Source: Cristatella mucedo (Eukaryota; Bryozoa; Phylactolaemata; Cristatellidae). From it: a stretch of DNA of 64,000 nucleotides. The stretch is taken from assembly GCA_009760855.2 (NCBI GenBank), contig WPIO01000032.1, forward strand, positions 3,663,001 through 3,727,000, in the 5' to 3' direction. Below are positions 26,501 to 32,830 of the stretch, in pieces (positions within the stretch are counted from its first letter, which is position 1; the number at the start of each line of letters is the position of its first letter). Made by a program: the position numbers and the translations under genes. The notes beneath the pieces were generated by a model. It saw only the letters and a program-made list of their open reading frames with translations. It ran no database searches and was not told where the DNA came from.

Positions 26501-29500
26501 GAAGAGCTAAAGCTTTTGTCGCCAACGGTCTTTAAGCAGAAGAATGGAACAGCTAATTTATTGTCCATACAGGACCTGAGGGCACGAGGAGGCTGAAACT
26601 GGTGCAGCTGTTCAGCTGGACATGGAGGAGCCCAGCCGTGGCCTTGTGGGTCAGCCTAAGAACTTCGCTCTGTATCTGTTGATCAACCGGCAGTCATCCA
26701 AGCTCACTCAGCAAAGGAGATACACGGTCAAACCTCTGGGACTTGCAAACTAGCCTTGCAGCCATATTCAGAGTCAGCTGCAGTGACCTAGTTGCTTTTT
26801 CTGGTTGCCCAGCCAAAAGGGAATTACAATAATCAAGCCGAGACAGAACTACGGAGCTAGTTTAATTTTTGCAAGCCACCGCGGAAGACGGCTCCTTATA
26901 GATAGGGATCGGACGTGATGGCTAGCTGTAGAAGCAGTCTTCTGAATGAAGCTTTTAAAATGTAGGCAGCTGTCACGACACCTAAATTTCGAGCATGTGG
27001 TGGTGGTCGCAAAACAGCATCCCCTATTAGAAGAGCAAAGCCTTTTAATCCAGCCACACGCTTAGGGTGTCCTATGAGCAGCAGTTCTGTTTTATCGTCA
27101 TTTAGTTTCAAGAAATTTTCCACCATCCAGGATCGAATGGCGGCAATGCAAACATTCGTAGTTTATCAGTCGGTGCAGCAAATTCCGATGGTTTCAATGA
27201 CAAATATAGATGAGTATCGTCAGAATAAAAGTGGCATCCCATTCTAGGGGCGTTACTTTTTTTTCCAGAGGTTGAGTATAAATGGAAAACAGCAAGTGAC
27301 CGAGGACGGACCCTGGAGGGACTCCACAGGTGACCGGTCTCGTGGGCGAGACCTGACCTCCACGCGACACGGATTAAACACGATCAGACGAGTACGATTT
27401 AAACCATGCCAGTGCTCGTCTGCCAGACCGGTCGTTGTTCTCAATCGTTCAAGTAGGACATCGTGATCGATGGTGTCGAGGGCAGCAGACAGATCTAGCA
27501 GAGCTAGGGCAGTGACATTCCCGTCGTCGTTGCCACGTAGAATGTCATTGTTAACACGGAGGAGAGCAATTTCAGTAGAGTGCTGCCTCTTGAACCCTGA
27601 TTGAAATGCTTCTGACATTTCATTATTTTCAATATTTGCTACCAGCCACTTAGCGACAATTCTTCAAGAATCTTTGACAAAAAAGGAAGAAGGGAAACTG
27701 AGCGATAGCTTGCAAGGACCTCTGCATCTAATCTAGGCTTTTTAAGTATGGGTCTAACGATTGCTTATTTGAAAGACTCGGGTACGACCCCTTTTTCTAA
27801 AGAAGCATTTTAAAAATCCGGGTTGTGGTAGGGCTAAATTGGTCAGTCAGTGAAGGCCACAGAGATGATGGTATAGGGTCTTCATGAGACGAGCTCTTTT
27901 TACCAGACCTTGTTAAGGTAGCCACGTCGCATTCGGAAACCTCAGAAATACTTATAAAGAAGGTCACAGGTTTCGATTCCATAATTGCTTTACTCGGAGG
28001 GTGCTTTAGGGGGGCATGAATGTGCACAATTTTTTCGGTAAAGAATGCTGAAAACTTTTCGGCTGAGCCGTTAATATCTTGAGAGTCAGACCTCTCAGCA
28101 TTGGCCATGAAATTGTTTACCGTCCTACAAATCTGTTTTGGGTGTGACTGGCAGGACTTCACCTAGTCAATTTTAAAGACTTCCTTCGAGTTTACACCCG
28201 AAACTTTAAAAAACCAGGGCTTCTTTTTTCATTAGAAAGCTGAATTCCTGCCAGTCGGACACTAAACAGATTTATAAGACAGTAAACCATTTACTGGCCA
28301 ATGCTGTGAGGTCTGACTCCCCAGATATTAAGGGCTCAGCCAAAAAGTTTTCAGCCTTCTTTACTGAAAAAATTGTGCACATTCGTGCCTCCATTAAGCC
28401 CCCTCCGACCAAAGCAATCGCCGTTCCTCAACCTGTGACCTTTCTTAAAAGGTTCTCCGATGTTTCTGCCTGTGATGTGGCTGCTTTAATAAGGTCTAGC
28501 AAAAAGAGCTCGTCTCCTGAAGACCCTATACCTTCATCTCTGTGGTCTTCACTTGGAGACCAACTTGGCCCTGCCATAACCAAGATTTTTAATGCTTCTT
28601 TGGGAAAAGGGGTCGTCCCCAAGTCCTTCAAATCGGCAATCGTTAGACCTATTCTTAAAAAGCCTGGATTAAAAACAGAGGTCCTAGCAAACTATCCTCC
28701 AGTTTTCCCTTCTTCCGTTCTTATCAAAGATTCTTGAAAAAATTGTTGCTAAGCAGCTAGTTGAACATATTGAAAATAATGGAATGTCAGAAACATTTCA
28801 ATCAGGGTTCAAGAGGCAGCACTCTACTGAATCTGCTCTCCTCCGTGTTAACAATGACATTCTACGCGGCAAAGACGACGGGAATGTCACTGCTAGATCC
28901 GTCTGCTGCCTTCGACACCATTGATCACGAAGTTCTGCTTGAACGATTGAGAACATCGATCGGTCTGGCAGACGAAGCACTGGCATGGTTTAAATCATAC
29001 TTGTCTGATCGTGTTCAATCCGTGTCGTGTGGGGTTCAGGTCTTAGACATGAGAAGGGTCACCTGTGGAGTCCCTCAAGGGTCTGTACTCGGTCCCTTGC
29101 TGCTCTCCATTTATACGCAACCTCTGGGAAAAGTGATTAAGGCCCATCTATGCTGACGATACTCAGTTGTATTTGTCATTTAAACCGTCGGAATCTGCTG
29201 CAGCAACTGAGAAACTGAATGCTCGCCTTGCCGATATTCGATCCTGGATGTCGGAGAACTTCCTGAAATTAAATGACGATAAAACCGAACTGTTGCTCAT
29301 AGGACACCCTAAGCGTGTAGCTGGATTAAAAGGCTTTGCTGTTCTAATAGGTGATGCTATTGTGCGACCTTCACCACGTGCTCGTAATCTAGGTGTCGTG
29401 TTCGACAGCTGCCTCAATTTCAAAAGCTTCATTCAGTAGACTGCCTCTACAGCTAGGCATCACATCCGATCCCTATCCAAGATTAGAAGCTGTCTCCCAG

Positions 29501-32367
29501 TGGCTTGTAAAAAATTTTAACTAGCTCTTTAGTTCTGTCTCGGCTTGATTATTGTAATTCCCTTTTGGCTGGGCTGCCAAAGAAAGCTATTATGCCACTA
29601 CAGCTGACTATGAATATGGCTGCAAGGCTGGTCTTCAAGTCCCAGCGGTTTGAGCACGTGTCACCTCTGCTGAAAGAGCTAGGATGGTTGCCGGTTGAGC
29701 AAAGGATACAGAGCAAAGTTCTTACGCTGACCCAAAAGGCGCGCCACGGCTTAGCTCCTTCGTACCTAGCTGAACTGCTACATCAGTTTCAGCCTGTTCG
29801 TGCCCTCAGGTCCTGTGTGGACAATAAGTTAGCTGTCCCATTTCTCCGCTTAAAGACAGTTGGCGACAGAAGCTTTAGCTCTGCAGGTCCTAGACTGTGG
29901 ATCTCGCTTCCACAATTCTTACGCAACGACAACTACTCACCAACTGCCGACTATGGCACATCTTTTTCAGCGGTCCTGAACCGATACTTCTATGCTACTC
30001 ACTACCTCAACTGCTCTCCTGACTCTGCTATGCTTCCCACTTTCTCTTTGTTGCGTGAGACGAAGTCTGTTGGGTACCGAATGCGTACCGAAAGTCGCTT
30101 AGGCTGTGAGTGCGCTATACAAAACTCTCCTGCGTAACACCCACATGGTCTTTACGACTTTGTGGAGTTACAGACGGAGATACATTACGTTACATTACTT
30201 TTCGAGTGAAAAAAGAGGCCCCGTCTTTTTTAAGCTTCCGGATGTAAACTCGATGGAAGTCTTTGAAATTGACTAGATCTGCAGCAGACCCCAATGTCTT
30301 AAAATGACGTTCAAGCCTGCGCTTAATACGGCACATCTTTTGAAGTTTTTTTTTGTAAATTGAAAGGAATCTCCACGACTCTGTACACGGATAGAATGAA
30401 CGGGAGCATGCCTGTCAAGAGCACTCCTAAGTGTCATGTTCACTGCACCAGTGAGGGTATCGAGGCTGTCGGTCGAGTCTGGGTGCAGATTAAGAAGACC
30501 TGCATCACAAACAGATATCACTAATGTGTCTATGTCAATGCTTTTCAAGTTAGACAAGTTTGACACCACCCTGCTTGTACCAGGGAGCAGGAACAGTAAA
30601 CAAGACTGAACAATGATCCGAGAGGGTCAGTGGGCACACCACAAGATCAGCGAGGCCGACATCCTTAGGGATGACGAGATCTAGGAAATGGGCACCGACG
30701 TGGGTGATATGATTCATTGCGGCCGGCCATTGGCTCCACCGTGCTTTGCTCACCGTCAGTGTGTGCGTTCTTCTTGCAAGCCGCCGGGCAAAGACTGTTC
30801 TGCTGACAGCTGGATTCGAACGGGCATACCTCACTGTTTCTGCTGTTCCTTAACACTCCACCCTCCCCCCCCCCGTGGTCAGCAGGCAACCTCTTGAGTT
30901 TGTTTGTAATGCATCGCCGGTCATCAAACCGGCCTGACTCCTAGCCATCGGCCAGTCCCCCTTCACACCACGTGATCATCTTTCGTAGGAGCAGCGTGGA
31001 CATGACGAGTCCCGGGGGCTCTCTACTTCGCGGCGTCCGACTCGTCGCCGCCGCCTCATATCTGACAGGCAGCAGCCGCCGTGGTGGTGGCGGCGGCGGT
31101 CGCTCGGAGGCTCAGTACATCGGCCTGTGTCTGCCGCTCGACGTGTCGCTGCTGCTTCAGGTGTGGCACCTGCGCGGCTTCCTCGCTCGCTCGCCTCGCC
31201 TCGCAGCCGGCTCGCACGCAACAACGTGCGAGTGGCGGCCTACGCCGCTGCTGACGACGAGAGTGTTATGGCTGCAGTCGAATGACGACGACTCTTCTTT
31301 TTGTGCCTCGCCCAGGTACAAGAGGGCGAGGATGCCCGCTCTTCCGTGAGGCTGCCGCCGGAAGCCGACGGCAGCATCGCCGAGAGCTCGTCCGCAGCTG
31401 CGGAAGCTCGCTATCGCTCCGGATCTGGCGACGTGTCGGACGACGGGCTCGAGTTGCACGCTGCCGGCGACTGCATACTGTGTCGAGGCCGTTTCTATGC
31501 CCCCTCCTGTGATCATCAAGGTTTGTTGGCTCGGCTCCGCCTTTCGGAAACAGCCAGCATGGTGGCGCCAGCCTCAGCAGTCTTCGCCGGCCATCTTGGC
31601 TAGGCTTCTCGATGATTGTAGTGCTGCCATCTCCAGTGGGCGACCGGCCGTCCTCCCGGCTATCGTGCTCCGAAATGTCTGACAGTGGCGCCAGTGACGG
31701 CGCAAACGGTGTGTTTAGAGTGCGAGCTGCTGCTGCTGCGTCATTCTGTCTGCTGTTGATGTGCAAGATTTTTCGGCACTGTGCATGTCTGTGCTTACTT
31801 ACCTATTGGTGGACGAAAGAGCGACGAGGCATGAATGTACTTCCAGGCTCGTTTTGTTCTGCAAGTTCCACCGGAAGGAGGCTTCTGCGCAAAGAATGCA
31901 TTCGTCTTATAATGACCATTGCTAGCTCCATTGGTGTCAATGCTGCAGAAGAAGGGCTTTTAAGGTATGTTTATGACACCGTACCCAGCTTTGTTTTGTT
32001 TGAAGTTTTATTTGAAGTTTTGTTTGAAGTTACTCCGGGTAGCCTCGATCAAGCTTTATCCTTATCAGTTGTAATAACGTGTTGGTCGTGCTGCATAATT
32101 GTGAACAATATGTCACAGTTATGGGCTTCAATATCGATGCATCTAGGCTTGCTTACCACATCGCTGACCATTTTCTCTTGGTCTTTCTTCAGGTTGAAAG
32201 AGCAGCATCCGTACGTATTTCAAGATGTTTGCCTTTACTCGGAAGTGTGTCATTTATTGGCCTCATATAATTTCCGCCTAATTGCTCGGAGATTCATCCA
32301 GGAGCTGTTTTTTGATCTCAGCTATGACGGGGCAAGTTTTCTCATGCGCTTCCATGTATAATCGTCG

Positions 32368-32403
<36 letters not shown>

Positions 32404-32830
32404 CGTGCGTGTGTGCGAGTGAGTGTAGCGGAGTGGAGTGGACCGTGTGCATCATGCACACACGATGGGCATACAGAAGTTGATGCTTCATGTACTGTAA
32501 ATGTGGCACTATGTAGTCACGATGGGCATACAGAAGTTGATGCTTCATGTACTGTAAATGTGGCACTATGTATGTAGTCTTGTGTTGTGTGCTCAGCTAA
32601 CGAATTACACACCTGCCTTATTAGAGATATGCTAAATAGTTGCCTTAACATTTATCTTATACTGTTAAATGCTCTCCCTCTAATTGTAGTGTTTTGAGGA
32701 AGTAGAGAAGCTGCTCGGACTGCCCCCGAGTTGCCCGCCAGTTATTATTTCAAACAGCTCAGCTGCATCCTTCCAGCTAAGCCATATTTCTCCTACAGTC
32801 GAGGAGAAAACCGGTGACATTTTTGTCTGA
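427..32830 (+). CDS. RICTOR: RICTOR (rapamycin-insensitive companion of TOR), 3' 23 exons of the gene
   Basis: Rictor is the scaffold subunit that defines TOR complex 2, which phosphorylates AGC kinases such as Akt at the hydrophobic motif. Joined exons: 427-577, 780-867, 2792-3030, 3528-3628, 6134-6329, 9829-9933, 15220-15266, 16498-16633, 16718-16777, 16913-17061, 18770-18896, 22632-22796, 22950-23105, 23326-23432, 23622-23805, 23922-24028, 24623-26029, 30989-31160, 31316-31520, 31637-31712, 31866-31964, 32193-32331, 32690-32830. They sum to 4,357 nt, one carried-over base plus 1,452 codons with the stop. Order and content follow human Rictor from the end of the N-terminal helical-repeat region, through the middle and RasGEF-N-like blocks and the [10 protein letters not shown] block, then a long low-complexity Ser/Gly/Ala segment, to the conserved C-terminal domain. 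Phases agree at every junction. The 5' exons, promoter and start codon lie outside the window. The linker exon at 31637 is least certain. Confidence 0.96.
780..867 (+). CDS. RICTOR: RICTOR exon w2
   Basis: The acceptor is CCTTGCAG and the donor AGTGCAG|GTAGTT. It encodes [16 protein letters not shown] and ends in [10 protein letters not shown] plus one base. Human Rictor has LLEVLYDIFRLPLP...EEFIEALLSV here. Intron w1 is only 202 bp. Confidence 0.95.
1668..1740 (+). repeat. tRNA-derived SINE fragment
   Basis: An A-box-like stretch at 1671-1692 is followed by a B-box-like GGGTTTGAGCCC at 1714-1725, at tRNA-like spacing. Downstream sequence (CTAAGGCTCTT ... CAGCTAACCTC) recurs near 9,700, which supports an interspersed family rather than a real tRNA gene. 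Confidence 0.5.
1925..2015 (-). repeat. tRNA-derived SINE fragment
   Basis: The reverse complement reads CCTAGCCCAGGCGCAGGAGG and later GGTCGAATCC, a near-consensus B box. No full tRNA cloverleaf is apparent. Confidence 0.45.
2030..2452 (+). mobile_element. LINE-B 3' fragment
   Basis: The start decodes as a broken form of the C-terminal motif [16 protein letters not shown]. It ends in a diverged LINE-B tail (AGTGCCTTGAAAAGACTTAG, then GATTATTATTG). Confidence 0.7.
2792..3030 (+). CDS. RICTOR: RICTOR exon w3
   Basis: The acceptor is GCTTTTGCAG and the donor CACCTG|GTAAAA. The carried-over G makes the first codon Asp. The exon reads [20 protein letters not shown] and ends in [14 protein letters not shown], against human DPGRFQDSWRLSDGFVAAE and [15 protein letters not shown]. 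Confidence 0.97.
3340..3400. repeat. (CA)n / (CGCA)n microsatellite
   Basis: Alternating CACG and CACA repeats in the intron between exons w3 and w4. Confidence 0.8.
3528..3628 (+). CDS. RICTOR: RICTOR exon w4
   Basis: The acceptor is CGTCTTTTAG and the donor GACA|GTAAGT. Thirty-three codons plus two bases include [19 protein letters not shown], matching human HHLHCLPTLMNMAASFDI. The phase-2 end is completed by the first base of the exon at 6134. Confidence 0.92.
3722..3812 (-). repeat. Solo LINE-B 3' tail
   Basis: An (AAT)n run is followed by the reverse complement of the LINE-B end, through GGCGCTTTACATTTGCTGCAA. It stops about 90 bp in, with no coding part. Confidence 0.75.
3813..6133. 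other. RICTOR intron w4, mostly unassigned
   Basis: Apart from the solo LINE tail and the hAT-like element at 4620-4880, I recognise nothing in this intron. The many short open frames lack homology or codon-usage support. Confidence 0.6.
4620..4880. mobile_element. hAT-like MITE (261 bp)
   Basis: It starts CAGTGGCGGAGCCAGGGGG. Its end, reverse-complemented, reads CAGGGGCACAGCCAAGATTT. Both ends fit the CAGNGNC-type hAT terminal repeat. The 8-bp flanks (ATCCGTGG and ATTTGGCC) are not a clean target duplication, so either it is old or the call is tentative. There is no transposase frame. Confidence 0.5.
6134..6329 (+). CDS. RICTOR: RICTOR exon w5
   Basis: The acceptor is TTTTGGACAG and the donor CCAAG|GTATTT. 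It encodes [20 protein letters not shown] (human CLKRFHEMKKRGPKPYSLHLD). A less conserved stretch of about 25 residues follows before the donor, and the donor choice there rests on phase. Confidence 0.9.
6330..8200. other. RICTOR intron w5, unassigned part
   Basis: AT-rich sequence without recognised repeats or exons. Searching by eye for Rictor blocks missing between exons w5 and w6 found none, and the phases join directly. Confidence 0.55.
8205..8862 (+). mobile_element. LINE-A 3' fragment (CR1/L2 group)
   Basis: A 192-codon open frame (8218-8796) encodes the C-terminal region after the reverse transcriptase: [40 protein letters not shown] and WNSLPQFLR. It is followed by the family 3' UTR and a short ATAC repeat. 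It is nearly identical to the copies at 29565 and 47840, so it is a relatively young 5'-truncated insertion. Confidence 0.9.
9125..9160. repeat. (CAG)n short microsatellite
   Basis: GCAGCAGCAGCAGCAGCAG in the intron. Confidence 0.7.
9575..9740 (+). repeat. SINE copy with (GGGA)n insert
   Basis: It shares with the SINE at 1668 a B-box-like GGTCGTGGACTCGAGGGC. The downstream block ACTAAGGCTCTTTAATCAG then GACCTC also matches. A (GGGA)n microsatellite at 9662-9685 lies between. Confidence 0.45.
9829..9933 (+). CDS. RICTOR: RICTOR exon w6
   Basis: The acceptor is GTGTTGCAG and the donor TTGAAG|GTACCG. Thirty-five codons in phase 0 end in [13 protein letters not shown], matching human LEWNWNLIGTILK. 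Confidence 0.95.
9934..10750. other. RICTOR intron w6, first part, unassigned
   Basis: No feature is recognised between exon w6 and the LINE-B copy that starts near 10,755. Confidence 0.5.
10755..11796 (-). mobile_element. LINE-B 3' half
   Basis: It has an (AAT)n tail at the left and the family stem-loop end. A 223-codon minus-strand frame (11733-11062) spans from the end of the reverse transcriptase ([25 protein letters not shown]) through [20 protein letters not shown] and LHWLPV to [15 protein letters not shown]. It is 5'-truncated just beyond the reverse transcriptase thumb. Confidence 0.9.
11797..12400 (-). mobile_element. LINE-B copy with internal deletion: RT core joined to 3' tail
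   Basis: The tail (AAT)n plus stem-loop (11797-11908) is joined directly to reverse transcriptase core (12302-11910). The core shows [33 protein letters not shown] and [10 protein letters not shown]. The catalytic YADD has become YADG, so it would be inactive. The whole C-terminal region present in the neighbouring copy is missing. Confidence 0.88.
12485..12883 (+). pseudogene. Tc1/mariner-type transposase, DNA-binding part only
   Basis: A 132-codon frame resembles the paired helix-turn-helix region of Tc1 transposases: [20 protein letters not shown], a GSVRPRKT basic linker, then [19 protein letters not shown]. The catalytic DDE domain does not follow in this orientation, so the fragment is broken. 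Confidence 0.65.
12960..13445 (-). pseudogene. Possible Tc1-type transposase remnant, opposite orientation
   Basis: The minus strand carries [15 protein letters not shown], a stop, then [15 protein letters not shown]. This resembles the Tc1 stretch around the first catalytic Asp (WALDHRD ... VIWSDESKF). Upstream sequence in the same direction is degraded. It faces the fragment at 12485. Confidence 0.4.
13446..14205. other. Intron stretch with nothing recognised
   Basis: No coding homology or repeat structure was found. Confidence 0.5.
14206..14755 (+). mobile_element. LINE-B 3' fragment, decayed
   Basis: It decodes as [29 protein letters not shown] and [13 protein letters not shown], a degenerate LINE-B C-terminus. 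A diverged tail ends in TTATTGTTGTTATTG. Confidence 0.75.
15220..15266 (+). CDS. RICTOR: RICTOR micro-exon w7 (47 nt)
   Basis: The acceptor is TTTTTGTAG and the donor AACAG|GTTCGT. It encodes [15 protein letters not shown] plus two bases. These join the first base of the next exon to give R, then FLRRLL. Human has WPNVNLRNYKDEQLHRFVRRLL. The exon is too short to stand out as an open frame. Confidence 0.9.
15395..15495 (-). repeat. tRNA-derived SINE fragment
   Basis: The reverse complement contains GGCTAAGATGCTTGCC (A-box-like) and CATGGACTAGAGCCC (B-box-like). It resembles the SINEs at 51,300 and 54,570. Confidence 0.45.
15496..16497. other. RICTOR intron w7, unassigned
   Basis: No recognised element. 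Phase joins exon w7 directly to w8, so no missing exon is needed. Confidence 0.55.
16498..16633 (+). CDS. RICTOR: RICTOR exon w8
   Basis: The acceptor is CTTTTTGCAG and the donor GAACAC|GTAGGT. It encodes [20 protein letters not shown] and then [13 protein letters not shown]. Human has FVRRLLYFYKPSSKL and LTVVGCQFTEFLL. Confidence 0.96.
16718..16777 (+). CDS. RICTOR: RICTOR exon w9 (60 nt)
   Basis: The acceptor is GTTTGTAG and the donor GCTGAG|GTTCGT. Its twenty codons are [20 protein letters not shown], against human EEDGQGYLEDLVKDIVQWL. The intron before it is only 84 bp. Confidence 0.88.
16913..17061 (+). CDS. RICTOR: RICTOR exon w10
   Basis: The acceptor is GTTCCTTAG and the donor CAGCT|GTACGT. 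It encodes [20 protein letters not shown] and then YLDKSGVLQ. Human has LSQHYFLFIGTLSCHPHGVKMLEKCSVFQ. The start is set by phase; the first 25 residues are poorly conserved. Confidence 0.92.
17290..18640 (+). mobile_element. Decayed LINE-B copy with intact YADDTQL codons
   Basis: Broken frames decode as [13 protein letters not shown] and, at 17546-17566, YADDTQL. They continue to [10 protein letters not shown] and the C-terminal region up to about 18,250. A (CT)n microsatellite interrupts the reverse transcriptase. Confidence 0.7.
17454..17509. repeat. (CT)n microsatellite inside LINE-B
   Basis: About 55 bp of pure CT, located where intact copies encode VYTLPLAD from CT-rich codons. Confidence 0.9.
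18770..18896 (+). CDS. RICTOR: RICTOR exon w11
   Basis: The acceptor is CTGCTTTTAG and the donor TCCGAG|GTAAGA. It encodes [20 protein letters not shown] and ends in [11 protein letters not shown]. Human has LLKLTVSSLDYSRDGLARVILSKILTAAT. Confidence 0.96.
18897..20320. other. RICTOR intron w11, first part, unassigned
   Basis: No coding homology recognised. Confidence 0.5.
20328..20500 (-). repeat. Duplicated AT-rich block and LINE-B-like tail
   Basis: A roughly 60-bp block containing ATTAATGATAAGAATACTTT occurs twice (about 20348 and 20410). The second copy runs into a diverged LINE-B tail. Confidence 0.55.
21150..22140 (+). mobile_element. Highly decayed LINE-B copy
   Basis: Fragments [20 protein letters not shown] and [19 protein letters not shown] align with the LINE-B copy at 58,500-59,400. 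Stops and frameshifts are frequent. Confidence 0.6.
22632..22796 (+). CDS. RICTOR: RICTOR exon w12 (RasGEF-N-like region)
   Basis: The acceptor is CTGTTGCAG and the donor GACAAG|GTTGGC. Fifty-five codons include [20 protein letters not shown] and [11 protein letters not shown], ending in DEACEDK. Human has CRLYATKHLRVLLRANVEFF, ELLVTQLHDKN and DEACEDK. Confidence 0.97.
22950..23105 (+). CDS. RICTOR: RICTOR exon w13
   Basis: The acceptor is CGCTCTTGCAG and the donor CACGAA|GTACGA. It encodes [20 protein letters not shown] and [12 protein letters not shown], ending in ELERWHE. Human has LSHLGDKGLLLLLRFLSIPKGFSYL...LEKWHRE. Confidence 0.97.
23326..23432 (+). CDS. RICTOR: RICTOR exon w14, ends at a GC donor
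   Basis: The acceptor is GTTTAG. It encodes [20 protein letters not shown], matching human YNSKYVDLIEEQLNEALTTY, then [10 protein letters not shown]. The only junction that preserves phase with the next exon is ACAAG|GCGAGT, a GC donor. The nearby GT gives the wrong frame. Confidence 0.9.
23622..23805 (+). CDS. RICTOR: RICTOR exon w15 ([10 protein letters not shown] block)
   Basis: The acceptor is GCCGCCCAG and the donor GCCGTG|GTGAGC. It encodes [20 protein letters not shown] and ends in KAALWAV. Human has HVYLPIHLYGQLVHHKTGCH and KASLWAL. Confidence 0.97.
23922..24028 (+). CDS. RICTOR: RICTOR exon w16
   Basis: The acceptor is CTTTTTTTAG and the donor ACGAGG|GTAAGG. It encodes [20 protein letters not shown] and [15 protein letters not shown] plus two bases. 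Human has GNIGSSNWGLNLLQEENVIPDILKLAKQCEVLSIRG. Confidence 0.97.
24029..24622. other. RICTOR intron w16
   Basis: A 594-bp intron with nothing recognised. The start of a nearby long frame (24549) lies in this intron and is not used. Confidence 0.6.
24623..26029 (+). CDS. RICTOR: RICTOR exon w17, large exon with low-complexity regulatory segment
   Basis: The acceptor is CTCACCGTAG and the donor GTCGAG|GTACGT. It begins [20 protein letters not shown] (human TCVYVLGLIAKTKQG) and reaches HLDIWPV. About 400 residues then follow, rich in Ser, Gly, Ala and acidic residues, with poly-Ala and poly-Gly tracts; this is the expected disordered region. Within it, KHQRSSSDT and KQRSSSDTK resemble human [29 protein letters not shown] near the end matches human SYTSSRDAFGYATLKRL. 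The exon is much richer in G+C than its introns. Confidence 0.96.
26030..26264. other. RICTOR intron w17, left edge
   Basis: Plain intron sequence up to the LINE-A 3' end. Confidence 0.5.
26265..28160 (-). mobile_element. LINE-A, 3' portion of a split element
   Basis: The 3' UTR stem-loop (CCACA ... TGTGG) is at the left. Minus-strand frames then carry the C-terminal region, the RT end ([19 protein letters not shown]), [20 protein letters not shown], and the pre-RT region ending [17 protein letters not shown]. It is continuous in sense with 30198-30722; the element between them is an insertion. Confidence 0.88.
28161..30197 (+). mobile_element. LINE-A, young copy nested in another LINE-A
   Basis: The most complete LINE-A copy. 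The pre-RT region is [20 protein letters not shown]. The RT blocks are [33 protein letters not shown] and YADD at 29149-29160. The C-terminal domain ends at 30137, followed by the 3' UTR and ATTAC repeats. Several frameshifts (near 28740, 29150 and 29440) break the frame. It is 5'-truncated and lies head-to-head with the surrounding copy. Confidence 0.92.
30198..30722 (-). mobile_element. LINE-A, endonuclease-side portion of the split element
   Basis: The minus-strand frame reads [20 protein letters not shown] and [18 protein letters not shown]. This is the C-terminal part of the endonuclease/exonuclease/phosphatase-like domain, with its LSDHxxV block. The linker to the RT follows. The copy is truncated near 30,722. 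Confidence 0.82.
30989..31160 (+). CDS. RICTOR: RICTOR exon w18
   Basis: The acceptor is TTTCGTAG and the donor CTTCAG|GTGTGG. It encodes [14 protein letters not shown], a poly-Gly run, then [17 protein letters not shown]. Human has RSSSVRSMVSSATYGGSDDYIGLALPVDINDIFQ. Confidence 0.93.
31316..31520 (+). CDS. RICTOR: RICTOR exon w19 (zinc-ligand exon)
   Basis: The acceptor is CTCGCCCAG and the donor ATCAAG|GTTTGT. After an acidic, Ser-rich start it contains [16 protein letters not shown], matching human EHTDDNCLYCVCIE. The His-x4-Cys-x2-Cys spacing is the same as that of the zinc ligands reported for human Rictor. The last few residues are not clearly conserved, so the 3' boundary is less sure. 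Confidence 0.88.
31637..31712 (+). CDS. RICTOR: RICTOR exon w20 (linker, tentative boundaries)
   Basis: The acceptor is CATCTCCAG. It encodes [15 protein letters not shown], similar in composition to the human linker SGCSDGVSQEGSASS. Three overlapping GT donors lie at 31709-31714; only the one leaving phase 2 (GGTGT|GTTTAG) fits the next exon. This is the weakest exon of the set. Confidence 0.6.
31866..31964 (+). CDS. RICTOR: RICTOR exon w21
   Basis: The acceptor is TTCTGCAAG and the donor TTTAAG|GTATGT. It encodes [20 protein letters not shown] and NAAEEGLL. Human has CRILLRKEVLRLVINLSSSVSTKCHETGLL. Confidence 0.93.
32193..32331 (+). CDS. RICTOR: RICTOR exon w22, ends at a GC donor
   Basis: The acceptor is TTTCTTCAG. 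It encodes [20 protein letters not shown] and [20 protein letters not shown]. Human has IKEKYPQTFDDICLYSEVSH and [11 protein letters not shown]. The Cys of CLYSEV aligns with the fourth reported zinc ligand. The junction that keeps the frame is GACGGG|GCAAGT, a GC donor. Reading through instead gives ten more codons and a stop at 32359-32361. Confidence 0.95.
32332..32689. other. RICTOR last intron with (GT)n and a tandem duplication
   Basis: It contains (GT)n at 32370-32412 and a 57-bp direct repeat. Confidence 0.8.
32461..32574. repeat. 57-bp perfect tandem duplication
   Basis: Two identical units starting CACGATGGGCATACAGAAGT, at 32461-32517 and 32518-32574. Confidence 0.95.
32690..32830 (+). 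CDS. RICTOR: RICTOR terminal coding exon w23
   Basis: The acceptor is CTAATTGTAG. Forty-six codons beginning [17 protein letters not shown] are followed by TGA at 32828-32830. The human C-terminus reads FLQMHEEAEAVLATPPKQP and ends about ten residues later. The window's tail is longer and unrelated past the Pro stretch. No AATAAA is obvious just downstream. Confidence 0.82.
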   Translation, partial: CFEEVEKLLGLPPSCPPVIISNSSAASFQLSHISPTVEEKTGDIFV

